Source: Streptomyces sp. NBC_01232
GTDB lineage: Bacteria > Actinomycetota > Actinomycetes > Streptomycetales > Streptomycetaceae
DNA: 64,000 bases
Assembly (NCBI RefSeq): GCF_035989885.1
Contig: NZ_CP108518.1
Coordinates: 3,392,501 to 3,456,500 of the forward strand
Direction: 5' to 3'
This document shows positions 1 to 9,724 of this stretch, one piece after another. Below the pieces are notes generated by a model. That model was not told the origin of the DNA. It saw only the letters and a list, made by a program, of their open reading frames with translations, and ran no database searches. The translations under genes were made by a program, and so were the position numbers. The first letter of the stretch is position 1; each line of letters begins with the position of its first letter.

Positions 1-486
1 CCGAAGGCCCGACAGGTCTTTTTCAAAGGAACCTCATCCACCGAAGTGGACGGGGTATCAACTTCTGGCGTTGATTTTTGGCACGCTGTTGAGTTCTCAA
101 GGAACGGACGCTTCCTTTGTACTCACCCTCGTCGGGCTTTCCTCCGGGCTTTCGTTCTGTTCTTGCGTTTCCGACTCTATCAGACTCTTTCGGGCCTGAC
201 TTCCTCGGTGCTTTCCAGGTATTCGCTTTCGCGTTTTCCCTTTCCGGCGGTTCCGACTCTATCAGAAGTTCTCCACCGGATTTCCCGGCTTCGGATTCCT
301 GAATGAGGAGTCGACTGTGCCCCGTCGGAATTCAATTCCTTTTGGGGGCGAGAGAGAGTTTAAACCATCGCTGCCGAACTTGTCCAGTTCGAGGCAACCG
401 TTCGAATCTACCTCCCCGCGCGCTCCGTGTCAACGGTGTTTGCGGGACGACGAGGAGACTAGCAGCTCAACAGGCTTGTACGCACA
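1..486 (-). promoter_or_regulatory. rRNA operon promoter and 5' leader region (16S off the left edge)
   Basis: This stretch has no gene and is less GC-rich than its surroundings. Read on the minus strand it matches what I remember of Streptomyces rrn upstream regions, including a GAGAACTCAACAGCGTG segment (near 88-104) and a leader with two small hairpins (37-50 and 57-75). The clearest promoter has TTGACA at 433-428, a 17-nt spacer and TAGATT at 410-405. A further repeated motif, CTGATAGAGTCGGAA, occurs near 252-266 and 170-184. It looks like two more start sites of the multi-promoter type seen in Streptomyces rrn operons. The 16S gene itself should lie just left of base 1. This is recognition from memory, not an alignment. 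Confidence 0.75.
405..433 (-). promoter_or_regulatory. Strong HrdB-type promoter of the rRNA operon
   Basis: TTGACA (433-428) and TAGATT (410-405) are separated by exactly 17 bases on the minus strand. This is close to the vegetative sigma consensus, with predicted initiation near 398. It is the most upstream of the putative rrn promoters. Confidence 0.65.
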
Positions 487-1494
487 TCAGGCCGCGGTCG
501 GGAGCGTCGCCGTCCGGTCGGCGGCCTCCACGTCGCCGACCTCGCCGGCGCGCGCGGCCCTGCCGCCCAGGACGAAGACGTAGAGCAGGAAGGCGACCTC
601 GGCTGCGACGCCGATCGCGATGCGGGCCCAGGTCGGCAGGCCCGACGGGGTCACGAAGCCTTCGATCAGGCCCGAGATGAAGAGGACCACCGCGAGGCCG
701 ATGGCCATGCCGAGGGCGGTGCGGCCCTGTTCCGCGAGGGCCGTGCGGCGGGTGCGGGGGCCCGGGTCGATGACCGTCCAGCCCAGGCGCAGGCCCATGC
801 CCGCGGCCACGAAGACAGCCGTCAGTTCGAGCAGGCCGTGCGGGAGGATCAGGCCGAGGAAGACGTCGAGGCGGCCGGCGGAGGCCATCAGGCCGAGGCC
901 CACTCCGAGGTTGGCCATGTTCAGGAAGAGGATCCAGAGCACCGGTATCCCCAGGAACGCGCCCATGACCAGGCAGATCGCGGCCGCCTGGGCGTTGTTC
1001 GTCCACACCTGGGCGGCGAAGGAGCCCGCGGGGTGGCTGGAGTAGTACGTCTCGTACTGGCCGCCGGGCTGCGTGAGCGCCTTCAGGTCGTCGGGGGCGG
1101 CGATGGCGCCCTGGACTTCCGGGTGCGTGGCGATCCACCAGCCGATGAGCACGCCGAGCGCCGTCGAGAGCAGGGCCGTCGGTATCCACCAGCGGCGGCT
1201 GCGGTAGACCGCGGCCGGGAAGCCCACCGTGAAGAAGAGGGCGACGTCGCGCCAGCCGGACCGGCGGGTGCCCGTCACCGTGGCGCGGGCGCGGGCGATC
1301 AGCTGGGTCAGCCGACCGGTGAGCATCGGGTCCGGAGCGCTGGACTGGATCTGGGAGAGGTGGGTGGAGGTGCGCTGGTAGAGCGCGACGAGTTCGTCGG
1401 CCTCCTCGCCCGTGAGCTTGCGCCCGCGGCCCAGGAGCTGCTCCAGGCGGTCCCACTCCGCTCGGTGTGCGGTCACGAAGACATCGAGATCCAT
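487..1494 (-). CDS. Stage II sporulation protein M (SpoIIM/DUF95) family membrane protein
   Basis: The 335-residue product has a soluble N-terminal part (about residues 1-85, rich in charged helices, beginning MDLDVFVTAHRAEWDRLEQL). Several hydrophobic segments follow across about 90-310, and the tail is short and charged. This layout and the N-terminal sequence fit the SpoIIM/DUF95 family, whose B. subtilis member is part of the engulfment machinery. In Streptomyces the role is not defined. It is divergent from the RDD-family gene at 1607, a pairing common in actinobacteria. The ATG at 1494 begins the conserved sequence directly. Its 3' end lies next to the rRNA promoter region, and I saw no strong terminator between them. 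Confidence 0.8.
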   Translation of the reverse strand: MDLDVFVTAHRAEWDRLEQLLGRGRKLTGEEADELVALYQRTSTHLSQIQSSAPDPMLTGRLTQLIARARATVTGTRRSGWRDVALFFTVGFPAAVYRSRRWWIPTALLSTALGVLIGWWIATHPEVQGAIAAPDDLKALTQPGGQYETYYSSHPAGSFAAQVWTNNAQAAAICLVMGAFLGIPVLWILFLNMANLGVGLGLMASAGRLDVFLGLILPHGLLELTAVFVAAGMGLRLGWTVIDPGPRTRRTALAEQGRTALGMAIGLAVVLFISGLIEGFVTPSGLPTWARIAIGVAAEVAFLLYVFVLGGRAARAGEVGDVEAADRTATLPTAA

Positions 1495-1606
1495 CCGGTT
1501 GCCGCTCCCCTGTCCCAGGTCCCCTGGCCACTGCCTATTCCTAGTGTGGTCAGCTTGGCAGACTGGATGCCGTTGGGGCGGGGCAGGTCACATGAGAGGT
1601 GCTGTG

Positions 1607-2551
1607 GTGAGCGATCTGGTGACGGGGGACGCTGTCGTCCTGGGATTGAGGCCCGCGCGACTGCCGAGCCGCGGGCTGGCGATCCTCCTGGACACGGCCG
1701 TGTACGTCACTGGATACGTGATCATCTCCATCGGGCTGACCATGGCGACCGCCTCGCTGGACCGGGCCGCCCAGGCCGCCGTGGGGGTGGCGGGCTTCCT
1801 GCTGTTCCTGGTGGGCATGCCGATCGCGGTGGAGACGCTCTCCCACGGACGTTCGCTCGGCAAGCTCGCCTGCGGGCTGCGGGTCGTGCGGGACGACGGC
1901 GGGCCGATCAGGTTCCGGCACGCTCTGGTGCGCGGGGCCCTGGGGTTCGTGGAGCTGCTGCTGACCTTCGGGTCGGTGGCGTGCATCGCCTCGCTGGCTT
2001 CGGAGCGGGGCCGGCGGCTCGGGGACCTGTTCGCGGGCACGCTCGTGGTCCGGGAGCGGGTGCCGGGGGCGCGGGTGATGCCGGTGCCCCCGCCGCCGCC
2101 GTGGCTGGCCGGGCGGTTCACCGGGCTGGACCTGTCGGCGGTGCCGGACGGGCTGTGGCTGGCGATTCGGCAGTACCTGACGCGGATGGACCAGCTGGAT
2201 CCGCAGGTGGGTGCCGCGATGGCGGGCCGGCTCGCGGACGATCTGGTGGCGCGTACGGGGGCGCCGCCGCCGGCGGGGGTTCCGGCCGCCGCGTTCCTGA
2301 TGGCCGTGGTGCACGAACGGCAGTCGCGTGACGCCGCCCGGGCCTTCCGGCCGGTCGCCGCTGCCGGGCCCGGTCCCGCACCCTTTTCCGCGCCCTTTTC
2401 CGCGCCCGGTTCAGGGTTCGCTCCCGCGCCGATGCCAACGCCGATGCCCGTCGCCGCACCGGGGCCTGTCGTGGCGCCGCCGGTTGCCCGGGTGGCACCC
2501 GAGGCGCCCGTGGAGGCTCCGCGCGCCGGCGGGTTCGCGCCGCCCGCCTGA
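1607..2551 (+). CDS. RDD family integral membrane protein
   Basis: The product (about 314 residues) has an N-terminal RDD domain. Paired membrane helices span about residues 15-65, followed by a GRSLGKLACGLRVVRDDG motif and a third helix near 105-125 ending in SERGRRLGDLFAGTLVVRE. The second half is soluble and Pro/Ala-rich, with a degenerate PAPxP-rich tail. I chose GTG 1607 because an AGAGG sequence lies 7 bases upstream; ATG 1592 is an in-frame alternative. RDD proteins are multi-pass proteins of mostly unknown function, some linked to ion exchange. It is divergent from the SpoIIM-like gene and converges on the unknown gene ending at 2556, 4 bases away. Confidence 0.8.
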   Translation: MSDLVTGDAVVLGLRPARLPSRGLAILLDTAVYVTGYVIISIGLTMATASLDRAAQAAVGVAGFLLFLVGMPIAVETLSHGRSLGKLACGLRVVRDDGGPIRFRHALVRGALGFVELLLTFGSVACIASLASERGRRLGDLFAGTLVVRERVPGARVMPVPPPPPWLAGRFTGLDLSAVPDGLWLAIRQYLTRMDQLDPQVGAAMAGRLADDLVARTGAPPPAGVPAAAFLMAVVHERQSRDAARAFRPVAAAGPGPAPFSAPFSAPGSGFAPAPMPTPMPVAAPGPVVAPPVARVAPEAPVEAPRAGGFAPPA

Positions 2552-2555
2552 GGGA

Positions 2556-3176
2556 TCACTGCTCCTCGAAGGCCGAGGGCGGCGTCTCCAGGTGTTCGAG
2601 TTCGATCCCGGGGGCCGAGAGGACCACGTCTCCGGCGATGTGGATGGTGTGGACCTCGCCGGTGTCCAGCGCGCTGACCCGGTACTCGTCCACCAGGAGC
2701 GGGCCGCTGTCCGTGGGGTGTTCCTCGCGGGCCAGCAGGGCCCAGGCCTGGTCGACCGTACGGGGCGCCAGGACCGGGTCGGTGAGGGCGAGGAGCCGGA
2801 CGCGGGTGGCCGGGGCGCCCGGGGTCAGGCGCAGCAGGCGGGTCGTGGCCACGAGGAAGGCCGGGGAGGTGCCGGTGAAGCCGGGGGCTGCGATGTTGCC
2901 CTCGGTGGGCTCGGTGCCGGTGGGGTCGGTACGGACCCAGGTGACGCCGTCGATGGCAGCGCCCCGCACCTGCCAGCTCGCGGCGTTGACCTCCAGCCGG
3001 ATGGGGCGGCCCAGTTCGTCGATCGCCAGGTCGACGGAGCCCCGGTGGTCGCCGCCCGGGCCGGTGAGCTGGGAGACGTAGCGCCAGCCCGAGGGCCCGG
3101 GGGCGCAGTGGAAGTGCTCCTCGCCGAGCGGTGTGTGGTCGTGCGGGTCGTGGAGCGAGTAGCGGCCGCGGGGCAT
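2556..3176 (-). CDS. Conserved hypothetical protein
   Basis: I do not recognise this 206-residue product. It begins MPRGRYSLHDPHDHTPLGEEHFHCAPG and is predicted soluble, with no signal peptide or membrane segment. It is acidic and rich in short beta-type segments. The ATG at 3176 was preferred over an upstream start at 3257 because the upstream 27 codons overlap the terminator hairpin after sahH and look non-coding. It lies 120 bases downstream of sahH on the same strand, separated by that hairpin, so it probably has its own promoter. The coding potential (strong GC3) is good. Confidence 0.6.
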   Translation of the reverse strand: MPRGRYSLHDPHDHTPLGEEHFHCAPGPSGWRYVSQLTGPGGDHRGSVDLAIDELGRPIRLEVNAASWQVRGAAIDGVTWVRTDPTGTEPTEGNIAAPGFTGTSPAFLVATTRLLRLTPGAPATRVRLLALTDPVLAPRTVDQAWALLAREEHPTDSGPLLVDEYRVSALDTGEVHTIHIAGDVVLSAPGIELEHLETPPSAFEEQ

Positions 3177-3220
3177 GGTGCGCACTCTTCTTGGGGTCGG
3201 GGGACGTGTCGGGGATACGG

Positions 3221-3252
3221 GCAGGCCCCCGGCACGGGTGCCGGGGGCCTGC
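3221..3252. terminator. Hairpin terminator after sahH
   Basis: A perfect 15-bp inverted repeat, GCAGGCCCCCGGCAC (3221-3235) against its complement (3238-3252), lies just past the sahH stop. There is no U-tract, as is usual for Streptomyces terminators. Confidence 0.7.
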
Positions 3253-3295
3253 TTCACGTGCTGCTGCCGCTGATCAGAGGCTGATCAGGGGTTGA

Positions 3296-4732
<1,437 letters not shown>

Positions 4733-4892
4733 GGGTGCTGCTCCTCATGGTTCGAGAGGTGGGTACGGCTGGGCCGTGCGCCGTCCTGGGGACGGGACAC
4801 CGAGCACAGTCCGTCGGGGGTCCTCTCTCCCCTCGGCCGGTCGCAAGGACCGCCCGACCCGCCATCAGCAGCGACGTCTGACACTGAGCACG

Positions 4893-4910
4893 AATCTACA
4901 CCGATCGGTG
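4893..4910 (-). promoter_or_regulatory. Palindrome abutting a possible -10 element upstream of sahH
   Basis: The perfect 12-bp palindrome CACCGATCGGTG (4899-4910) touches a TAGATT hexamer (4898-4893 on the minus strand) that could be the sahH -10 element. A repressor bound here would block RNA polymerase. The transcript would then carry a leader of roughly 150 bases with two small hairpins (CGGTC-cttgc-GACCG and CCGTCC-cca-GGACGG). The palindrome is seen directly; its function is inferred. Confidence 0.45.
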
Positions 4911-5120
4911 GAGTGAGCCCCAGTCAGACGAGGAAGAAGCTGTCAGGTTATGTCAGGTCCTCCCGTCGGCAGGCTCCGGTCCCTGAGGGCTTCTGGCGCA
5001 CCTCTCGGGTGCGCATGGGTGCCGTCGGCCGCGTCGGTTCTCGGGCGACCCTGCTGGTCAGGGGCCCGGAGGGGTTCCGTACGCTGCCCCGCGCACACGC
5101 ACGAATCGAAGGGGTGGCTG

Positions 5121-5810
5121 ATGGAACGCAGGCCTGGGCGGAGACTGGGGATCTGGGCGGTGGTGCTGCTGGTCTTCGGGACGGTCGTGCTGGTGGGCAC
5201 CAGCGTCTACGGAGCCGTCGCGGCGCCGGCGCGGGGCTTCGACATGAGGGTCGCGAGCTCCGACTCGATGCTCCCCACGCTCACGCGGGGCAAGCGGGTG
5301 TGGTTCGAGGCCGGTCCGGTCCCGGACGTCCGGCGCGGCGACGTCGTACTGATCACGCTGCCGTGGATCCCCGACGGACCCGCTCTGGAGCGGGTGGTGG
5401 CGGTCGGCGGGGACCGGATCTCCTACACGCCGGGCGAGCCGACGCTCCGGCTGGGCGGCGAGCCGCTGGACGAGCCGTACATCAAGGACCGCACGGTGCC
5501 GGCGGCGATCGGGTTCGACGTCACCGTTCCCGAGGGCCGTGTCTTCCTCATGGGTGACAACCGGAACAACTCCTTCGACTCCTCCTTCAACATCGACGGG
5601 GAGAGCAGGGGAACGGCCCCGGTGTCGGCCGTGCTGGGCAGGAGGATCGAGACGCCCGTCGCGTTCCTGGCGGCCGGAGCCCTCGCGCTGTGCGGGGTCC
5701 CGGCCTTCCTCGCCGGTGCGGGGTTCGGGATCGCGGCTCTGGTGGCTCGGCGGAGGAAGCCCGTGCCCGCCGGGCCCGTTTGGGGTGCCGTGCGCGTCGA
5801 CGAGCCGTAA
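5121..5810 (+). CDS. Signal peptidase I family (S26) protein lacking the catalytic lysine
   Basis: The 229-residue protein has an N-terminal membrane segment (about 10-30), S26 box B with the nucleophile position Ser49 (SSDSMLPTL), box D (RVVAVGGD, 91-98), box E (GDNRNNSFDSS, 145-155) and a C-terminal membrane segment (about 179-208). Active enzymes have KRV at the start of box D, where Lys is the general base. Here the codons read CTG GAG CGG, giving Leu-Glu-Arg, so Glu90 replaces it. ATG 5121 has GAAGGGG upstream. The gene is alone between sahH and the CDF transporter on the opposite strand. It may be a non-catalytic relative or use another base. Confidence 0.8.
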   Translation: MERRPGRRLGIWAVVLLVFGTVVLVGTSVYGAVAAPARGFDMRVASSDSMLPTLTRGKRVWFEAGPVPDVRRGDVVLITLPWIPDGPALERVVAVGGDRISYTPGEPTLRLGGEPLDEPYIKDRTVPAAIGFDVTVPEGRVFLMGDNRNNSFDSSFNIDGESRGTAPVSAVLGRRIETPVAFLAAGALALCGVPAFLAGAGFGIAALVARRRKPVPAGPVWGAVRVDEP

Positions 5811-5826
5811 AGGCCGACGCATGCCG

Positions 5827-5860
5827 AAGGCCCCCGCGGGCTGCTGCCCGCGGGGGCCTT
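5827..5860. terminator. Bidirectional terminator
   Basis: A perfect 14-bp stem, AAGGCCCCCGCGGG with its complement and a CTGCTG loop, sits between the convergent ends of the signal peptidase-like gene and the CDF transporter gene. Confidence 0.85.
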
Positions 5861-5881
5861 CGCATGTGTGTGGCCGCCCGG

Positions 5882-6805
5882 TTACTTGGCAGCCTCGGGG
5901 CGGTAGATGTCCGGCTCCAGGTAGATCACCCGGGCGATCGGGACCGCCTCGCGGATGCGGGCCTCGGCGGCGTTGATCGCGTCGGCCACCTCGGTCGCGG
6001 TGTCGTTGCCCTCGACCGCGATCTTGGCGGCGACGAGCAGCTCCTCGGGGCCCAGGTGCAGGGTGCGCATGTGGATCACGCGGGTGACGACGTCCCCGTC
6101 GACCACTGCGGCCTTGATCTTCTCCACGTCCTCGATCCCGGCGGCCTCACCGAGCAGCAGGGACTTGGTCTCCGCGGCCAGCACGATCGCGATGGCGATG
6201 AGCAGGACGCCGATGCACAGGGTGCCGATGCCGTCCCAGATCCCGTCGCCGGTCAGCAGGGCGAGGCCGACACCGCCGAGGGCCAGCACCAGGCCGACGA
6301 GCGCGCCGAGGTCCTCCAGGAGGACGACGGGCAGCTCGGGGGCCTTGGCCCGGCGGACGAACTGGGTCCAGGTCTGCTTGCCCCGGATCTCGTTCGACTC
6401 CTTGATCGCGGTGCGGAAGGAGAAGGACTCCGCGATGATCGCGAAGACGAGGACGCCGACCGGCCAGTACCAGTTCGTGATCTCGTGCGGGTCGTGGATC
6501 TTCTCGTAGCCCTCGTAGATGGCGAACATGCCACCGACGGTGAAGAGCACGATGGAGACGAGGAAGGCGTAGATGTAGCGCTCGCGCCCGTACCCGAAGG
6601 GGTGCTGCGGCGTCGCCTCGCGCTGGGCCTTCTTCCCGCCGAGGAGGAGCAGCCCCTGGTTCCCGGAGTCGGCCAGCGAGTGGACGCTTTCCGCGAGCAT
6701 CGACGAGGAGCCGCTGAAGAGGAATGCCACGAATTTGGCTACAGCGATGGCGAGATTGGCGGCGAGTGCCGCCACGATCGCCTTGGTACCGCCCGACGCG
6801 CTCAT
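5882..6805 (-). CDS. Cation diffusion facilitator (CDF) family transporter
   Basis: The 307-residue membrane protein fits the CDF family, which exports Zn2+ or related divalent cations in exchange for protons. Predicted helices occupy about 8-210. The metal site of helix 2 is visible as SVHSLADSGNQ (about 40-50) and of helix 5 as EDLGALVGL. A soluble C-terminal domain (about 215-307) matches the regulatory cytoplasmic fold. Next to a phosphomannose isomerase, a zinc enzyme, the metal link is suggestive only. It is the last gene of the minus-strand run beginning with manB and ends at the terminator at 5827-5860. Confidence 0.88.
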   Translation of the reverse strand: MSASGGTKAIVAALAANLAIAVAKFVAFLFSGSSSMLAESVHSLADSGNQGLLLLGGKKAQREATPQHPFGYGRERYIYAFLVSIVLFTVGGMFAIYEGYEKIHDPHEITNWYWPVGVLVFAIIAESFSFRTAIKESNEIRGKQTWTQFVRRAKAPELPVVLLEDLGALVGLVLALGGVGLALLTGDGIWDGIGTLCIGVLLIAIAIVLAAETKSLLLGEAAGIEDVEKIKAAVVDGDVVTRVIHMRTLHLGPEELLVAAKIAVEGNDTATEVADAINAAEARIREAVPIARVIYLEPDIYRPEAAK

Positions 6806-6877
6806 GGGTGCAGGGTGTCCTTCCTAGCCACTGACTACCGGCCGCACATTGTTGCAGCCGGCGGGAGGGACGCTGCG

Positions 6878-8035
6878 TCAGACCACCACGGTGGCGCGGA
6901 AGACCGTCCCGGTTCCTGACAGTTCGACCTTTTCGCCCGCCGGTACGAAGACCGATTCGCCAGGAGTCAGGGGCAGTTCGCCCGCCTGCGGGGAACCCGC
7001 CGTGCAGAGCAGGATCTGCGGGGCCCCGTGCGGGAGCACCCGGGGGGCACCGCCGGGCGCGAGGAGGAAGCGGGAGAGCCGGAATTCGTCGATGGGGGTC
7101 TCGTAGACCTCCTCGCCGTCGCCCTCCGGGCGCAGCAGGGTCGGGTCGCCGGGCTCGAACTTCGCGACCTTCAGCAGCTCGGGCACGTCCACGTGCTTCG
7201 GGGTGAGTCCGGCACGCAGCACGTTGTCCGAGTTGGCCAGCAACTCGACGCCGAGGCCGTCGATGTAGGCGTGCGGGACGCCGGCGCCGAGGAACATCGC
7301 CTCGCCGGGCTGGAGTCGGACGTGGTTGAGCAGCATGGCCGCGATGACTCCCGGGTCGCCCGGGAAGTGGTGGACCAGGGTCGCGTACGGGACGTAGGTG
7401 CCGCCGAGGCGCGTGACGGCCGCGGCGACCTCGCTCACGGTGTGGGCCATCTCGGCGCGGTCGGCGGTCAGAACGGCCGTCAGCATCTCGCGCAGGGCCG
7501 CCTCTTCGGGGTGCGCGCGCAGCAGGTCGACGTACGGCTTGAGGCTGTCCACCTGCAGGCCTTCGAGGAGGTCCGCGGCCTCCAGCGGCGGGCGGAAGCC
7601 GCACAGCCCGTCGAACGGGGTGAGCGCGCAGATCATTTCGGGCTTGTGGTTGGCGTCCTTGTAGTTGCGGTGGTCCGCGTCGATCGGGACCCCGCGGCGC
7701 TCCTCGTCCTCGAAGCCCGCCCTGGCCTGGTCCAGATCGGGGTGGACCTGGAGGGAGAGCGGCGCGCCGGCGGCGAGGATCTTGAACAGGAAGGGCAGCC
7801 GGGGGCCGAACCTGGCGACGGTGGCAGCGCCCAGCTCGCCTTCGGGGTCGGCGGCGATGACCTCCGAGAGCGCCCTCTCGCCCGTTCCGCGGTCGAGGCG
7901 GGAGGGTGCGCCGGGGTGGGCTCCCATCCACATCTCGGCCTGGGGCTCACCGGTGGGTGCGACACCGAGGAGTGTGGGGATGGCCGTGGTGGATCCCCAG
8001 GCATAGGGGCGGATCGTGTTCGTCAGGCGGTCCAT
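6878..8035 (-). CDS. manA: Mannose-6-phosphate isomerase, class I
   Basis: The 385-residue enzyme interconverts fructose-6-phosphate and mannose-6-phosphate, the entry step to GDP-mannose. Type I features are clear: the N-terminal PYAWGSTTAIP, zinc ligands within QVHPD, NHKPEMI and GVPHAYIDG, and the following LLANSDNVLRAGLTPKH active-site stretch. It lies 37 bases after the SIS-domain gene on the same strand and probably shares an operon with it, Trm112 and manB. From memory this corresponds to SCO3025 and Rv3255c, and the order is deeply conserved. Confidence 0.95.
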   Translation of the reverse strand: MDRLTNTIRPYAWGSTTAIPTLLGVAPTGEPQAEMWMGAHPGAPSRLDRGTGERALSEVIAADPEGELGAATVARFGPRLPFLFKILAAGAPLSLQVHPDLDQARAGFEDEERRGVPIDADHRNYKDANHKPEMICALTPFDGLCGFRPPLEAADLLEGLQVDSLKPYVDLLRAHPEEAALREMLTAVLTADRAEMAHTVSEVAAAVTRLGGTYVPYATLVHHFPGDPGVIAAMLLNHVRLQPGEAMFLGAGVPHAYIDGLGVELLANSDNVLRAGLTPKHVDVPELLKVAKFEPGDPTLLRPEGDGEEVYETPIDEFRLSRFLLAPGGAPRVLPHGAPQILLCTAGSPQAGELPLTPGESVFVPAGEKVELSGTGTVFRATVVV

Positions 8036-8072
8036 CGTCGTCTTCCTGGATAGAGCTGGGTACGTCTGTGAC

Positions 8073-9206
8073 TCAGCTGTGTCCCCCGGAAGCCAACGCC
8101 AGGTAGGCGGTGGCGAAATCCGTGACGGCGAGGAGCTCGGCGAGCTGCTCCAGCTCGACGCCCTCCTCCGGTTCGAGCTCGCTGACGGCCGTGTCGTGGC
8201 TGTGGGCGAGCTCGCGGGCGGCGGGGGCGGCGGTCAGACCGCCGGCCGGACGGTCACGCAGCAGAACGATGCGGGCGCGAAGCGCCTGGGGCTCTTCGAC
8301 CCGGTCACGGAAGAAGTCGTCGGGGTCGGCTCCGGCGGCGAAGGCCCCGGCGAGCAGGATGCCGTGGGCGGGCAGTGCCTCGGGAAGCACGGCGGCCAGT
8401 GCGGGGCGACCGGCGAGCTCGGCGAGGGTGGCGGCGAACCGGCGGCCCGCGGGGGCGGCGCCGGTGCCCTCGCTCCAGATGAGCGGGAGGGAGTCGGCCA
8501 GCTCGGCGGCGAGGGTCTTGGCCGGGTTGGAGTAGGTGGCGATGGCCGGCCCGCAGCGTTCGGCCGTCCGGTCGAGCCGGTCGGCGACGAGCTGGAGGGT
8601 GTCCGGGGCCGCGGTGATCAGGCCGACCCTGTCGAGGAGCAGCAGCAGGGGCGTCAGCAGGGCCCACAGGGCGCCGGGGCCGGCCGCGGCGGACTCGTCG
8701 TACTCCTGGTACGGGGCCTTGGCCATCGGTACGAGGAGCCCGTGCGCGCCGTCCACGGCCTCGCTCAGCGGTGAGCGTTCGGGGGCGACGGCGACGACGG
8801 TGCAGCCGCGCCGGTAGGCCTGCTCGGAGAGGACCGCGAGTCCGGGCTCGGTGCCGTCGGTGGTGGCGAGGAGCAGCAGGTCCACGGGGCCGGCCCAGCC
8901 GGGCAGGGCCCAGCGCAGTGCGCCGGACGCGTGGGCGACGCCGGTGGGCTCCAGCCGGATGACGGGCGCGGAGGCCCCGGCGAGGGCGCCGAGCAGGTCG
9001 GCGACGCCGGTGGCGGCGGTGCCGGGTCCGGCGATCAGGACGGAGCGCGGGCGGCCGTCGGGGCGCAGCTCGGCGAGGCCGGCATCGGTCGCGTGCCGGG
9101 CGGCGGTACGGACTCTGGCTCCGGCCTCGGCCGCACCGCGGAGCAGGCCCCGGCGGTCGATGCGGGCGAGATCGTCCGGTGCGTCGAGGAGCGACTCGTC
9201 GAGCAT
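8073..9206 (-). CDS. SIS domain protein (TobH / phosphoglucose-phosphomannose isomerase-like)
   Basis: The 377-residue protein has a central sugar isomerase (SIS) fold. RSVLIAGPGTAATGVADLLGAL (about 63-85) is followed by LLLLATTDGTEPGL and a second SIS-like half from about 230. It resembles the actinobacterial TobH proteins found between manA and manB. The usual SIS phosphosugar Ser/Thr loop is partly changed (TTDGTE), so it may bind phosphosugars without being a proven isomerase. Its position in the mannose operon suggests a role in hexose phosphate handling. From memory it is equivalent to SCO3026 and Rv3256c. Confidence 0.8.
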   Translation of the reverse strand: MLDESLLDAPDDLARIDRRGLLRGAAEAGARVRTAARHATDAGLAELRPDGRPRSVLIAGPGTAATGVADLLGALAGASAPVIRLEPTGVAHASGALRWALPGWAGPVDLLLLATTDGTEPGLAVLSEQAYRRGCTVVAVAPERSPLSEAVDGAHGLLVPMAKAPYQEYDESAAAGPGALWALLTPLLLLLDRVGLITAAPDTLQLVADRLDRTAERCGPAIATYSNPAKTLAAELADSLPLIWSEGTGAAPAGRRFAATLAELAGRPALAAVLPEALPAHGILLAGAFAAGADPDDFFRDRVEEPQALRARIVLLRDRPAGGLTAAPAARELAHSHDTAVSELEPEEGVELEQLAELLAVTDFATAYLALASGGHS

Positions 9207-9289
9207 GGCGGCCTCCGGCGGTGTTGACGGATCCAGGGTGGCGGAATCGGTCTCAGCGTCTGCGTGCGCGGTGCGGGCGCGGCTGGGGG

Positions 9290-9475
9290 TCAGGCGGGGC
9301 GGCGGGCCTCGTCCACGAGGAGCACGGGGATGCCGTCGCGGACCGGGTACGCGAGGCCGCAGTCCTGGCCGGTGCAGATCAGCTCGGGGGCCGTCTCGTC
9401 GGCCGACTTGTCCTCGAGGGGCGAGTGGCAGGCGGGGCAGGCGAGGATCTGCAGGAGGCCGGCTTCGAGCGGCAT
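9290..9475 (-). CDS. Trm112 family small zinc-ribbon protein
   Basis: The 61-residue protein begins [20 protein letters not shown], with a CPAC knuckle followed by CTGQDC and then the [18 protein letters not shown] ending. This is the standard Trm112/YcaR layout. Eukaryotic Trm112 activates methyltransferases; the bacterial role is unclear. ATG 9475 has GAAGGGA 8 bases upstream. The ATG at 9496 would add seven codons. It is conserved between manB and the SIS-domain gene in actinobacteria. Confidence 0.85.
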   Translation of the reverse strand: MPLEAGLLQILACPACHSPLEDKSADETAPELICTGQDCGLAYPVRDGIPVLLVDEARRPA

Positions 9476-9562
9476 GGGGCGGTTCCCTTCGGGCATGTGG
9501 GTGGGGCGAGGTCAGCGTACCGCCGAGTCACCGCCGGTGCGGTGTCGTGGGGGCGGGTTGGA

Positions 9563-9697
9563 CCGGGCTCCGCCCGGAGCGTCGTCTCAAACGCCGGCGG
9601 GGCTGGAAAGGGCGGGCGGGCGCGGCTGCGGGGAACCCGGCTCCGCCGGGCACCGGGCTCCGCCCGGACCCGCGCCTCAAACGCCGGCGGGGCTGGA
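9563..9697. repeat. Two direct copies of a Streptomyces intergenic repeat
   Basis: Two 45-bp units (9563-9607 and 9653-9697) share a CCGGGCTCCGCCCGGA hairpin followed by CTCAAACGCCGGCGGGGC. Related copies occur at 39744, 54274, 60084 and 63367. The 249-base gap between the Trm112 gene and manB holds these repeats and little else visible. Confidence 0.8.
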
Positions 9698-9724
9698 TGG
9701 GGCGGAGCCCGGTCCGGGGTTGTG

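Noticed and set aside
395..412. GTTCGAATC resembling a tRNA T-loop
   Set aside because: The flanking bases do not form a T-stem, and no acceptor or anticodon arms are found. The site overlaps the rRNA promoter.
4733..4890. SAH riboswitch upstream of sahH
   Set aside because: The leader has two small hairpins but does not contain the conserved SAH aptamer core I know. It is kept only as an unassigned leader.
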